NCBI GenBank assembly: GCA_963555705.1 | Contig: OY743170.1 | Location: forward strand, 11,013,096-11,077,095 | Source: Ligustrum vulgare | Taxonomy: Eukaryota; Streptophyta; Magnoliopsida; Lamiales; Oleaceae | Direction: 5' to 3' | DNA length: 64,000 nucleotides | In this document: one piece after another, positions 35,034 through 45,750 of the stretch | Position numbering within the stretch: the stretch's first letter is position 1 | Layout of the letters: each line of letters starts with the position of its first letter | Program-made: the position numbers and the translations under genes | Notes under the pieces: model-generated | Seen by the model: only the letters and a program-made list of their open reading frames with translations | What the model was told of the DNA's origin: nothing | The model's database searches: none

Positions 35034-35895
35034 TGATGCAAATCACGTAACAATTGTAGCTACGCAACCCACAAAATATTGGAATCGACCCAAGAACGCC
35101 AAAGAACCACGATTTAGAGATTGATTCAAATTAATTGAACCAAGCAACCAATACAATTGATTGATATGTTGACCTCTTGATCATAATAAAAATAAATCTC
35201 ACCAAAATTTGAACAAACAAGAATAACTCGCAAGTTCGGATTGTATTCAATGAAGAATAGAAGTTTGAAAGCAATTTGCCTCACAATAATAATATCAAAG
35301 TTGTGTCTAATAATGAAAATTACATCCCTATAAATATGGTCAAAACCTGGCTTAAGTGCCCTAATTAAACAAGGAATGAAATTGCTAAAATATGGAAAGA
35401 AATAAAAATAACAAAAAATAGGATTTTTACGCGTTTTGACATTTACGGCTGTGACCTTATTCTTTACGGCCGTAACCTTGTTACTGATTCACATTTACGG
35501 TCGTGACAATATTACTTACGGCCGTAAGTCAAAAATGTCCAAATTCCAGTTTTTAAGCAGTGCCTTAATTACGGCCGTGATCCTCAGCATTTACTGCCGT
35601 AATCCCTTATTTCTCGCAATATCAATTTCAGCAGTGAGTTCGTTACGGCCGTAACTTGGAAACTTCAAAATTTCCTTCTGCGGCTTGAATGAGGTTGATC
35701 CACTCGTCGTCTCGACTCGTCTCCAACGTGGAACTCGCTTTTTTTGATGAAACGAACATTGTCTTAGCCATTGTTTCTTGTACTAATTTGTCCATTGCTT
35801 CGTTGACCCTCTTCGTTTGCAATCGAGTCATCGGTCCTCCTTTGATCATCAACGGATCTTTGTTCGGGCTTGTATTCGTGATCTGGATCACATCA
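35034..35895 (-). repeat. Gypsy 3' LTR
   Basis: 862 bases. It contains the pol 3' end (35895-35643), then seven copies of a TTACGGCCGTAA-like palindrome (35444-35656), then TATTTATA (35337-35329, minus), a probable promoter core. Confidence 0.92.
35444..35656. promoter_or_regulatory. Cluster of TTACGGCCGTAA palindromes in gypsy U3
   Basis: Seven perfect or near copies (about 35445, 35462, 35489, 35515, 35571, 35590, 35643) lie between the pol stop and the TATA-like box. The 5' LTR (41960-42195) has an eighth. Their density in U3 suggests protein-binding sites. Confidence 0.6.
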
Positions 35896-37202
35896 TCCCC
35901 TCCCTCTTCGAAAGGATTCGACCTCGAATCTGTACCTGTATCAAACGGAGATAGATCAGAAACATTAAACGTAGTCGAAACATTATACTCACCAGGAAGA
36001 TCTAGTTTATAGGCATTGTTGTTGATCATTTCAATCACTTGGAATGGACCATCGCCTTGCGGTTGTAACTTTGATTTGCGTTGTTTCGGAAACCGCTCCT
36101 TCCTCAAATGTACCCAAACCCAATCACCGGGTTCAAATATGACGCATTTTCTTCCTTTGTTAGCCTGCGATGCATAATGTTTATTTTTCTTTTCAATTGC
36201 CAACCTCACCTTGTCGTGGAGTGATTTAACCATTTTAGCCTTTTTCTTTCCATCCAAACAACTACGTTCATTCACAGGTAAATGAATTAAATCCAATGGT
36301 GTTAGCGGATTAAAACCATAAACAATCTCAAATGGCGAACAAGAAGTAGTAGAATGTATAGTCCTATTATATGCAAATTCAATAAATGGTAAACACTCTT
36401 CCCAATTTTTCAGATTTTTATTGATTATGGTGTCCAACAATTGAATCATTGTCCTATTTGCTACCTCGGTCTGTCCATCGGTCTGTGGGTGACAAGTTGT
36501 AGAGAAAAGTAGTTTTGTTCCCAGTTTGTTCCACAAGACTCTCCAAAAATGACTAAGGAATTTAACATCCCTATCCGAGACAATACTTTTAGGAACCCCA
36601 TGTAAACGCACGACTTCCCTAAAGAAAATATCAGTTATGTTTGTAGCATCATCAGTTTTGTGACATGGTATGAAATGTGCCATTTTACTAAAGCGATCTG
36701 CTACCACAAAAATCGAGTCTCTTCCCTTCTTAGTCTTAGGTAATCCCAAAACAAAATCCATAGAGATATCGACACAAGGTTCACTAGGGACAGGTAAAGG
36801 CATAAATAATCCATGGAGTTTAATCCTAGATTTAGTCTTCTTGCAAGTAATGCATCTACTACAAATCCGAACCACATCAATCTTCATCTTAGGTCAATAG
36901 AAATGTTCACTTAAGATTTCGATGGTCTTCTTAACCCCAAAATGACCATTTAAACCTCCACTATGGGCCTCTCTCACAAGTAACTCTATCTTTGAACACC
37001 TAGGGACACACAATTTATTTTCTCGGAATAAATAATCATCATGTTTAAAGAACCTATCCACAGCCCCTTTACCACATGAATCATAAATACTAGAAAAGTC
37101 TGGATCATTAGCATACATGTCCTTAACGTATTCAAACTCAAGCAATTTAGAATTCAAAGAAGTTAAAAGAACATACATTCGAGACAATGCATCTGTCACC
37201 AC
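35643..37202 (-). pseudogene. Gypsy integrase, single internal stop
   Basis: Integrase joins element DNA to the chromosome. The zinc-binding region HSGGLNGHFG...CSRCITCKK spans about 36960-36830, broken only by a TGA at 36891-36893 in the place of the Trp of the usual HFYWPKM motif. The catalytic core shows MDFVLGLPKT, IVSDRDVKFLS and QTDGQTEVANRT (the DDE triad). The C-terminal region contains KYQL-type GPFQVIEMINNNAYKLDLP and then SDLSPFD. The final segment GGPMTRLQTKRVNEAMDKLV onward lies inside the LTR. Apart from the stop the frame is open for over 400 residues. Confidence 0.9.
35896..35909 (-). other. Gypsy polypurine tract
   Basis: GAAGAGGGAGGGGA on the minus strand directly abuts the 3' LTR start TGATG. 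Confidence 0.85.
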
Positions 37203-38400
37203 ATTGTCCTTACCTTGTTTGTACCAGATGACATAGGGAAAGGTTTCGATGAACTCTACTCACCTTGTATGTCTCTTACTCAGCTTAGCTTGACCCCTCA
37301 AATGCTTCAAGGACTCATGATCAGTGTGTATCACGAACTCCCGAGGCCACAAGTAATGTTGCCATGTCTCCAAAGTGCGCACAAGTGAGTATAACTCCTT
37401 GTCATATGTGGGGTAATTAAGAGCAGCCCCTTTTAGTTTTTCACTAAAATAAGCTACTGGCCTTTGATCCTGCATTAAAACAGCTCTAATACCTAGCCCG
37501 GAGGCATCACATTCAATCTCAAAAGCATTGTCAAAGTTAGGGAGTGATAAAACCGGTGCTTTACATAACATATTTTTGATTGTTTCAAATGCATGCTCTT
37601 GTTCTACACCCCATTTAAACCCTACACTCTTTTTGACAATTTCTGTGAGTGGTGCAGCAATTGTGCTAAAATCTTTAACAAAACGCCTATAAAAACTAGC
37701 CAAATCATGAAAACTTCTAACCTCAGTTATGCTTTTGGGCGTTGGCCATTCTTTAATAGCTTTGACTTTCTCTTCATAGACTTCTATTCCCTTAGCACTA
37801 ACCACATAGCCAAGAAACATAACTTTTTCCATGCAAAAACTACACTTTTTAAAATTAGCAAAAAGTTGCTCTTGCCTCAAAACCACAAGCACACACCTAA
37901 CATGCTCCACATGCTCATTCAAAGTTTTACTATATATCAAGATATCATCGAAGTAAACTATAACGAATTTACCTATAAATGCACGTAAAACATGATTTAT
38001 TAAACGCATAAATGTGCTAGGTGCATTAGTAAGTCCAAACGGCATAACTAACCATTCGTACAAGCCATATTTAGTTTTAAAAGCAGTTTTCTACTCATTT
38101 CCTTCCTTCATTCGAATTTGATGATAACCACTCTTAAGATCAATTTTACTAAATATGCTAGAGCAATGCAATTCATCCAACATATCATCTAACCTAGGAA
38201 TAGGATGACGATACTTTATCGTTATGTTGTTGATGACTCTACAATCAATACACATTCTCCAAGTCCCGTCCTTTTTGGGTACAAGTAACACGGGGACGGT
38301 ACTTGGACTCATACTTTCCCTTATATACCCTTTGCTCATCAAGTCCTCCACTTGCCTTTGAAACTCCTTTGTCTCCTCGGGGTTACTTCGATAAGCGGGA
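37203..38400 (-). pseudogene. Gypsy reverse transcriptase and RNase H
   Basis: RT motifs in order: [54 protein letters not shown], then a TAG at about 38091-38093 replacing the Trp of [36 protein letters not shown] (catalytic YFDD intact) and [11 protein letters not shown]. RNase H follows with [26 protein letters not shown] and [11 protein letters not shown] stop at 37260 and loss of frame to 37202 separate it from VTDALSR. A frameshift near 38400 separates it from the upstream frame. Confidence 0.92.
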
Positions 38401-39856
38401 GGTTTGGAATGAATGCTCCAGGTACAAAATCAATTTGATGTTCAATACCTCGAATGGGTGGTAACTCACTAGGTATGTCATCTGGAAATACATCCTCGAA
38501 TTCCTGCAATAAAGAAATAGCCAAACTAGGGAGGAATTTGTTAGCTTCATCAAATGCAAGGAATGAATCCTTGTACAACAAAAGGACCATTGGTCGTTCT
38601 TCCATGAATGCTTTCTTGATTTCACTCTTTTTTGCGTAGAAACTCTTTTTTTTTCCTTTTCTTTCACTCTTCGCTCCATCTTCTTTTTCTGAGGTATGTA
38701 CCCCAACACTCCTTTTTTTTCTCGCCTCTACTTTTTCTGGAGTTGTGGCTCCAACTCTCTTTTTCTCTTCTTTTTCTGAGGTCGCGACCTCAACTCTCTT
38801 TCTCTCATTTTCCGTCACTCTTTTTTCTTCATCATTTTTCAACTTAATTTGATCTTCATACACTTGTGACGGCGTCAATGGTGCAAGTGTAATGGTTTTT
38901 CCCCATTTGGTAAAGCTATACCTATTTTTATAAACATCATGCATCACCTTCCTATCATATTGCCAAGGTCTACCCAACAAAATGTGTCCGGAATGCATAG
39001 GAACCACACCACACATAACATCATCCACATAGCTACCAATAGAAAAACTCACCAACACCCTCCTATTCACTTTAATTTCTCTACTATCATTTAACCATTG
39101 AAGCCTATAAGGTTTAGGATGTTTTAACAAAGGTAATTCTAATTTTTCAACAAGCGTAGTACTAGCAACATTAGTGCAACTTCCACCATTAATAATCATA
39201 CTACATACCTTGTTATTAATGCAAAATCGTGTATGGAATATGTTCTCTCGTTGTTGTTCCAAATCATCCGTGTTGATTTGAGCACTAAGAGCTCGCCTTG
39301 CCACTAATAACTCGCCATGCTCCCCGGATAACACATCCTCATCATCACATACTTCCTCCAACGCCGGCATATCGCTATAATCCTCTTCCTCACTATCACT
39401 CTCCATGGTTCCATCCTTTCGCACAAGTATCACTCGCCTATTAGGACATTGAGATGCCACATGTCCTCTCCCCAAACATTTGAAGCATTGAATGTCTCTA
39501 CTCCTAGATGGTTGAGGTTCCCCTTTAGATGCGAGTTTGCTAGCATGTTCCTCCTTCCCTTTTGGTGCCTCAAACTTCCATTTAGAAACATCCCCATCTC
39601 CTTTATTTTCCCACTTCAGCTTCCAAGAAGAATTAGAACCCGATTGATACCTTGTTGTTCCCTTTTTCTTCAATTGCTTCTCCTCCTTTATAGTCATGTG
39701 CAACATATCTTCCATCTCCAAATAATGTTGTAGTTCAACCACATTAGCTATATCCCTATTCAACCCATTCAAAAACCGAGCCATCGTAGCCTCTCTATCC
39801 TCATCTACATTAGCTCTAATCATCAACATCTCCATCTCCTTATGATAATCCTCCAC
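38400..39856 (-). pseudogene. Gypsy gag C-terminus, zinc knuckle and protease
   Basis: Nucleocapsid zinc knuckle CFKCLGRGHVASQC (CX2CX4HX4C, intact) at about 39490-39445. The protease region has MIINGGSCTNVASTTLVEKL; relatives normally have Asp-Gly-Gly, so the catalytic Asp is replaced by Asn here. HILLGRPWQYDR follows. A Lys/Glu-rich spacer with repeats (SEKEEKKRVGATTPEKVEARK) precedes the RT start EFEDVFPDDIPSELPPIRGI. The frame then shifts near 38400. Confidence 0.88.
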
Positions 39857-40980
39857 ACTCTTTGATCCTTCGTATAGACTTTATAATTTTTGATGAAGCT
39901 CCCGATGGTAATGACTAGGAACGAACCTCTTTCTCAGGATAGCTTTTAATTCATCCCAAGTATTAATGGGCCTCTCGCGATTTCTCCTCCTAGAAGTCAC
40001 CAATTTATCTCACCAAGTAATAGCGTAATCGGAGAATTCAAGTACAACTACCTTAACCTTTTTCTCTTCCGAATAAGTGTAGCAATTGAAAATCAATTCC
40101 ATCTTCTTTTCCCACTCCAGGTATGCTTCCGAATCACTCCTACCCTTGAATGACGGGATTGTCATTTTGATGTTGCTCATACTACCATCCATTCTATCGC
40201 CAACAAGATCTCTATCCCTCCTTCCATGTCTAACTCCTCTATCCACAATTGCCCTATCGTCAAAATCACTATCTTCTTCATTCTCATCGAACCCCTCTAC
40301 TCTACGACCTCGCCCACCTTGCCTACGGGCAGGGACGGAGCTAGAGATTCGAGCGAGTGGGGGCCAAAATTTTCAAATGGTGTGAGGGGGGAGGCGGAGG
40401 TCCCCTCCCGGGGGTTCGGGGGCGGAGCCCCCGAAATTTTTTTGAACCAAAATGATTGAAATGACGAAGCAAATATGACAATACATCATCAATAATCAAT
40501 TCTAAACTCTATTTGAGTCAATCTCATTGTTCTCAACTCTATTTGAACTCTCCTCAACAACATTTTCTTGACGATGTCTTTTTATTAAATATCTCTCCAT
40601 AATCTATTAATCTGAAATATCAAATATAACAATACATCATCAATAATCAATTCTAAATTGTTCGCAGTTGCAAATTTCTCAATTTTAATCCATTTTCTTT
40701 AAAAAAACATGGAGATCAATTTTTTTTTTTGGGCCTAACCGCCCCCAACAGATCCAAACCGAAAACTAGGCTCAAATTTTTTCAGATCCCAGTGGGGGCC
40801 ATGGCCCCCACTGGGCCTCAAAGGGCTCCGACCCTGCCTACGGGCATTAGGCACTTCCCGAGGTTGTTCAAGCCTTTCTAACATACCTAACACATCCCCA
40901 AACAACCGCTCAAACCGTTGTACCATCTCATCCGTCATGTTGGCTCGATCGTTATTTTTTGTAGTAGAAGATTGTTCAGA
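39857..40980 (-). pseudogene. Gypsy gag N-terminal part, broken by a nested element
   Basis: The start MSEQSSTTKNNDRANMTDEM at 40980 leads into RFERLFGDVLGMLERLEQPR. The frame is cut at 40845 by the insertion 40332-40835 and resumes at about 40321. MTIPSFKGRSDSEAYLEWEK (about 40170) is the typical start of the plant gypsy capsid domain. Stops at 40010 and 39882 follow. Confidence 0.88.
40332..40835. mobile_element. Mutator-like miniature element inside gypsy gag
   Basis: 504 bases with inverted ends AGGGACGGAGC and GCTCCGACCCT (one mismatch), flanked by identical GCCTACGGGC (40322-40331 and 40836-40845), a 9-10-base target duplication typical of Mutator-like elements. GC-rich subterminal blocks (GGGGGCGGAGCCCCCG; GGGGGCCATGGCCCCC) are each palindromic. 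A 36-base direct repeat (ATAATCAATTCTAAA region at 40472 and 40638) lies inside. No protein. Confidence 0.88.
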
Positions 40981-41535
40981 CATCCTAAAGCTAAATATTA
41001 TATGCCTCACGTGTATTTCGCTCGTGTATCACTCAATTTTAGCTTTTTCCCTCTATTGATCTTACATCTCTAGCATTTTTCCACTCAATGGCTTTAACCC
41101 AAATTGCTTCAAAGAACGAATCCGAACTCAAACAAGTTTAAACCCGAATGACTCAAACCGAATGCGAGTGAGAAGTTATCAACTTGCTGGAAAACTTGAA
41201 GAAGACTTTGAGAGAATGTAATCTGACTCTATAAAAGACTTGACACCTTTATGGGAAATAAGATTGATTCAAGAAGGTAATTCTTGAAATCAAATAACAA
41301 CTTTTTCCTTTGCTCTTGAGTTTTTTTTTTTTTTTTAATTTCTCGAAAATTCAACTACGAGAATAACGAAACAAATGAAATTTACTTTGGATACCAAACG
41401 AAGGAAAGAACGAGTTTTGAATTTTTTTGTGACACTTTTTTGGATTAAAGACTCAAGAACTTGAAGAACACGAAGAACAAGATTAAGAAACTCAAGAAAC
41501 AAAATAAAGATATAACCTTGATTTTTGGAGCCTAA

Positions 41536-41547
41536 GCTCTGATACCA
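41536..41547 (-). other. Gypsy primer binding site
   Basis: TGGTATCAGAGC on the minus strand, two bases after the 5' LTR end, complementary to initiator Met-tRNA. Confidence 0.9.
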
Positions 41548-41549
41548 GA

Positions 41550-42433
41550 TGATGCAAACCACGTAGCAATTTTAGTTACGCAACCCACAAAATATTGGAA
41601 TCGACCCAAGAATGCCAAAGAACCACGATTTAGAGATTGATTCAAATTAATTGAACCAAGCAACCAACACAATCGATTGATATATTGACCTCTTGATCAT
41701 AATAAAAATAAATCTCGCCCAAGTTTGAACAAACAAGAATAACTCGCAAGTTCGGATTGTATTCAATGAAGAATAGAAATTTGAAAGCAATTTGCCTCAC
41801 AATAATAATATCAAAGTTGTGTCTAATAATGAAAATTACATCCCTATAAATATGGTCAAAACCTGGCTTAAGTGCCCTAATTAAACAAGGAATGAAATTG
41901 CTAAAATATGGAAAGAAATAAAAATAACAAAAAATAGGATTTTTACGCGTTTTGACATTTACGGCTGTGACCTTATTCTTTACGGCCGTAACCTTGTTAT
42001 TGATTTACATTTACGGTCGTGACAATATTACTTACGGCCGTAAGTCAAAAATGTCCAAATTCCAGTTTTTGAGCAGTGCCTTAATTACGGCCGTGATCCT
42101 CAGCATTTACTGCCGTAATCCCTTATTTCTCGCAATATCAATTTCAGCAGTGAGTTCGTTACGGCCGTAAGAAATATGTGTTACGGCCGTAACTTGGAAA
42201 CTTCAAAATTTCCTTCTGCGGCTTGAATGAGGTTGATCCACTCATCGTCTCGACTCGTCTCCAACGTGGAACTCGCTTTTTTTGATGAAACGAACATTGT
42301 CTTAGCCATTGTTTCTTGTACTAACTTGTCAATTGCTTCGTTGACCCTCTTCGTTTGCAATCGAGTCATCGGTCCTCCTTTGATCATTAACGGATCTTTG
42401 TTCAGGCTTGTATTCGTGATCTGGATCACATCA
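41550..42433 (-). repeat. Gypsy 5' LTR
   Basis: 884 bases, near-identical to 35034-35895 apart from a 22-base insertion around 42167-42190 that adds one TTACGGCCGTAA palindrome. Confidence 0.92.
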
Positions 42434-42841
42434 TAAGGTGTCTTATATATAATAATGTGTATCCTACGAAGGAAGTTTACAAGAAAAAAAAATACTTGTT
42501 TATATATTGGGATATTAATTTAAGTTGTAAGGGTTAAGTACATAATTACACACTTTCAAGTTTGAAATTTTTTTAATTAGGTGATTTGTAACTAATTAGA
42601 CAAACATCAAAATAATTATCAGAATCAGTTTTTTTTTTTTTTCAATCAGGTTTTGTAATTAATTACAATTGTAACTTTACTTCAATTTTTGAAATTAATT
42701 ACAATTGTAACTTATGAATTACTAAAACATTAGTGTAATTTGTAATCAGCCACAACGTCGTCGTCAGACCATCGTCGAAAATACAATTGTAATTCTATTT
42801 CAATATTGTAATTAGTTACTAATTACCAACAATGATCACCA

Positions 42842-43100
42842 CCACCCCAAGTGCAGTCACTATCACCAGCACATAAACTTTCTCCACCACTTTTGTCCCC
42901 ATCACTACCGGTGTACTCACCTTCACCACCAGTCTTCTCCCCACAGCCACCAGTTCACGCAGTCCCTACCACCACCTGTCAAATATCTCCCACCACCACC
43001 AAAACTCTATCCTCTTACACCACCAGTGCAGTTCCTACCACCACCACATAAACTCTCACCTCCTCCACCTTCTGCAGTGAAGCCACCATTCACAACTTAG
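42842..43100 (+). pseudogene. Captured proline-rich/extensin-like gene fragment
   Basis: Plus strand reads VYSPSPPVFSPQPPVHA in one frame, then after a frameshift near 42965 LPPPVKYLPPPPKLYPLTPP and LPPPHKLSPPPPSAVKPPF with a TAG at 43098-43100. Short Pro-rich repeats with K/Y/V and a stop after KPPFTT look like the C-terminus of a cell-wall proline-rich or extensin-like protein. No start, promoter or intact frame: a gene fragment. Confidence 0.6.
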
Positions 43101-43159
43101 AACCAAACGTACGATCAAAATCAAGAACAAAAGATGTAAACAATGACAAAACCCAAAAC

Positions 43160-43460
43160 CCTAAATCTAATTCCTCCAGCTACCATCTGAATCACCACCT
43201 CTGTTGTAACCGCAGTCACAACCTTATCCACGGCCACCTCAGCCACTGTATGCACACTCACGACCTCCACCGTACCTACCACCATATCCACCTCTATTGA
43301 CTAGTCCGTAAACTCCATCGCGACGGACACCGCTCTATCCTTCGCCATCCCCATGACGACCACCACGAAATCCACCACCCACGCCACTGCCGCGAGATTG
43401 AGCCTCATTAACAATTTTACTCCTTCCATCTCGATTATTCATTCTTGAACTCAACATCTG
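43160..43460 (-). pseudogene. Captured Gly/Arg-rich (RGG-type) gene fragment
   Basis: Minus strand from about 43455 reads MLSSRMNNRDGRSKIVNEAQ, SRGSGVGGGFRGGRHGDGEG, a stop, then GVRRDGVYGLVNRGGYGGRY and GGGRE with two more stops. The Arg-Gly-Gly pattern with aromatic residues is that of RNA-binding RGG tails (for example G3BP-like or glycine-rich proteins). Three stops show decay. Confidence 0.55.
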
Positions 43461-43527
43461 TAGAAAACCATTTCTAAGATTGAAACGAAAATGTGTAGTG
43501 GCTGACTATGCTAGGCAGTGAGCAAAT

Positions 43528-43529
<2 letters not shown>

Positions 43530-43600
<71 letters not shown>
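43530..43600. repeat. (GA)n microsatellite
   Basis: About 35 GA units inside E2. Confidence 0.97.
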
Positions 43601-43604
<4 letters not shown>

Positions 43605-43969
43605 ATGATTAGGGATTAGGGTTTATATTTATTCACTTGATTTAGTAAAATAATTTAGAATTAACTAATTATAAAATTCAAAGATTAAATATATGAACTA
43701 GCCTAATCAGCCTAAGTTGTAATTTGATACAACTAGTCCACCTACACAATAGCCAGTCTTTGGTTTTTAGATATTAACATAGGCCAAATGATAAATTAAG
43801 GGAAAAATAACTTAAGTGTTTTTTTTTTTTTAAAAAAATTCAGGTTTTAATTAGTATTTAATAAATATTATATTATATATAATACAAAAATAATTATCAT
43901 TTATATATTAAAACTAATATAATATTAAATAATAAAACGCAAACAATACCTAACCAAAACATCACACAA

Positions 43970-44830
43970 AGTCACAATTTGGTCACATATATAAATTTAG
44001 TGGCAAAATTTACCCCCACCCCACATACCCCATAAAGTCACAGTCGGTCACATAAAGTAGTAGTTTGGTCACAATTACAAATTTAGTAGCAAATTTCATC
44101 CCACTCTACCCCACCTCACTCGCAAAAGACACAGTTGGTCACACAAAGTGACATTTCAATCACAATTACAATTACAAATTTAATCGCAAAACCCCGAACC
44201 TACCCATAGTCATCACACAGTTGGTCACACAAAGTCATTGTTCGATCATAATTACAAATTTAGTGGCAAGTTTTACCCAACTCACAAAATCACAGTTGGT
44301 CACACAAAATCACATTTCTATCACAATTACAAATTTGATCGCAAATTTCAATGCAACCCAACCCCACCCACCCACCTACCCATGGAATTAGCAAAGTCAC
44401 AATTAGTCGCACAAAGTCACAGTTTGGTTATAATTAAAAATTTAGTTGCAAAATTCAACCCAAACCACCCCATCATCAAAGTCACGGTTGGTCACTCAAA
44501 GTCGCAGTTTGGCCAAAATTACAAATTTAATTGCAAAATTTACCCTACACCCACCCCACCTTCAAAGTCACAGTTAGTCACATAAAATTACAGTTTGATC
44601 ACACGATGTCATAGTTAGGTCACACAAAGTCATAGTTCGATCACATGAGGTCATAGCTCGATCACATGAGGTCAGAGTTCAATCACACGTGACTACAGTT
44701 TGGTTACATAAAATCACATTTCGGTCACAAAAAGTCACATTTAAGTAACAATTACTAATTTAGTCGCAATCTCAAATTTTTTTAGGTCACGTGTTATTTA
44801 CTTGTCACAAATTAAGAATTTTTTAGTCAC
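43970..44830. repeat. Degenerate GTCACA tandem array
   Basis: About 20 imperfect units built on AAAGTCACAGTTTGGTCACA, then ATTACAAATTTAGTCGCAAA. It is the reverse-strand counterpart of the array at 34010-34870. Confidence 0.88.
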
Positions 44831-44869
44831 AATCCATCTCATCTTACCCTACCCTACCTTACACAATCA

Positions 44870-45540
44870 CACTCACCCCCACATCATCTCCAAACCACTA
44901 CCACTAATACCACCAACCTCCACCACCACCACCCAATCGTACTGCACCTCACACAAACATATACACATCAGCACCTGCTACGGTAGGCACCACCACCACC
45001 ACCACCACTGCACATCGCATCAACATAAAAGTCCAAAACAACAATCAAATGAAAATTTAATACAGAGAACAAGGAAGTAGAACCGTGACCTAAGGTAGCA
45101 ATGTGTTACACCACTTCAACCCAAAACATCAAGCATATTGGCTTCGTTACGGTGAGAGCTGTGGTGGTAACCACTGCGTAAAAATCCAACATCGGAGAGC
45201 ACCGCAGCTGATTTCAAAGTATCGCTTCTCTCATGATTTGTCGAACCTAGTACTAGACCCATGGGTGCAATAGGTGAACCATAAAGGGGCGAGTCTAACC
45301 GGTAGATTCGCGACCATGCCAACTGGCGATGACGATTGGAGATGGGAAAATAGGTTCCGCGTAGTCCGAAATTTTTGATGTTTTAATGGTTGTTTAGATT
45401 AATTGAGTTGGTGGGTGGATTGATGGATGAGAATCGCTGGCTGGTATTTTCTAGTAAGAAATCTGGCGTCCAACAGAATAGGAGAAGGTCTCTGAAGAGC
45501 AAGAGATTAGAGATAGGGAAAGTGAGAGAAGACACGTCAT
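44870..45540. other. CCA-rich and gene-like DNA in the right part of E2
   Basis: 44875-45010 is built of CCACCA/ACC repeats. 45116-45322 has a 68-residue minus-strand frame (MAWSRIYRLDSPLYGSPIAP onward) with balanced composition unlike nearby repeats; it may be a third captured fragment, but I do not recognise it. Confidence 0.4.
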
Positions 45541-45750
45541 AAAATTTTATTATGTATTAATAAGTTGATAAATAGAATTAACACCTACTAATTACAACAA
45601 CAAAAAATGTTTGGCACCATATTTTTAAATAGTATCTTTGAAAAACAAGTGACTGTGTAATTTTCCCATAAATTAATTGGATGAATTGAAAAATCTTCAA
45701 TAAAAGACACATTATATTAAAAGTCCACTTTAAGTGCCTTATATATATAT

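Larger units (their letters stand above)
35029..42438 (-). mobile_element. Ty3/gypsy retrotransposon, CRM-like, complete-ended
   Basis: LTRs 35034-35895 (3') and 41550-42433 (5') are bounded by TGATG...CATCA and flanked by the 5-base duplication TAAGG (35029-35033 and 42434-42438). Interior on the minus strand: primer site, gag, protease, RT-RNase H, integrase, purine tract. The pol frame runs about 84 codons into the 3' LTR, and the protein tail (SDLSPFD, NPFEEGGDD, GGPMTRLQTKRVNEAMDKLV) resembles the CR-type tail of plant centromeric (CRM) chromoviruses as I recall them; that clade is an inference. Several stops, one frameshift and a nested Mutator-like element inactivate it. The LTRs differ by a 22-base indel and few substitutions. 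Confidence 0.92.
42531..45667 (+). mobile_element. Element E2: DNA element carrying host gene fragments
   Basis: The ends GGGTTAAGTACATAATTACA (42531) and GTGACTGTGTAATTTTCCC (to 45667) are imperfect inverted repeats, with AAGTTTG and CAAGTGAC/CTTGTTTTTC further in. Both sides are copia-3 LTR sequence. The interior holds a proline-rich protein fragment, an RGG-type fragment, a GA microsatellite, a GTCACA array, a CCA-rich stretch and another gene-like stretch. There is no transposase. A Pack-type (gene-capturing) element is the best reading, with class unknown and no clear target duplication. Confidence 0.6.

Noticed and set aside
35444..35656. Reading the TTACGGCCGTAA palindromes as transcription terminators
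   Set aside because: They lack T tracts, recur seven times before a TATA-like box and lie in a plant LTR.
38383..38847. Ser/Phe-rich frames opposite the gypsy gag-pol spacer
   Set aside because: Antisense shadows of the Lys/Glu-rich minus-strand spacer.
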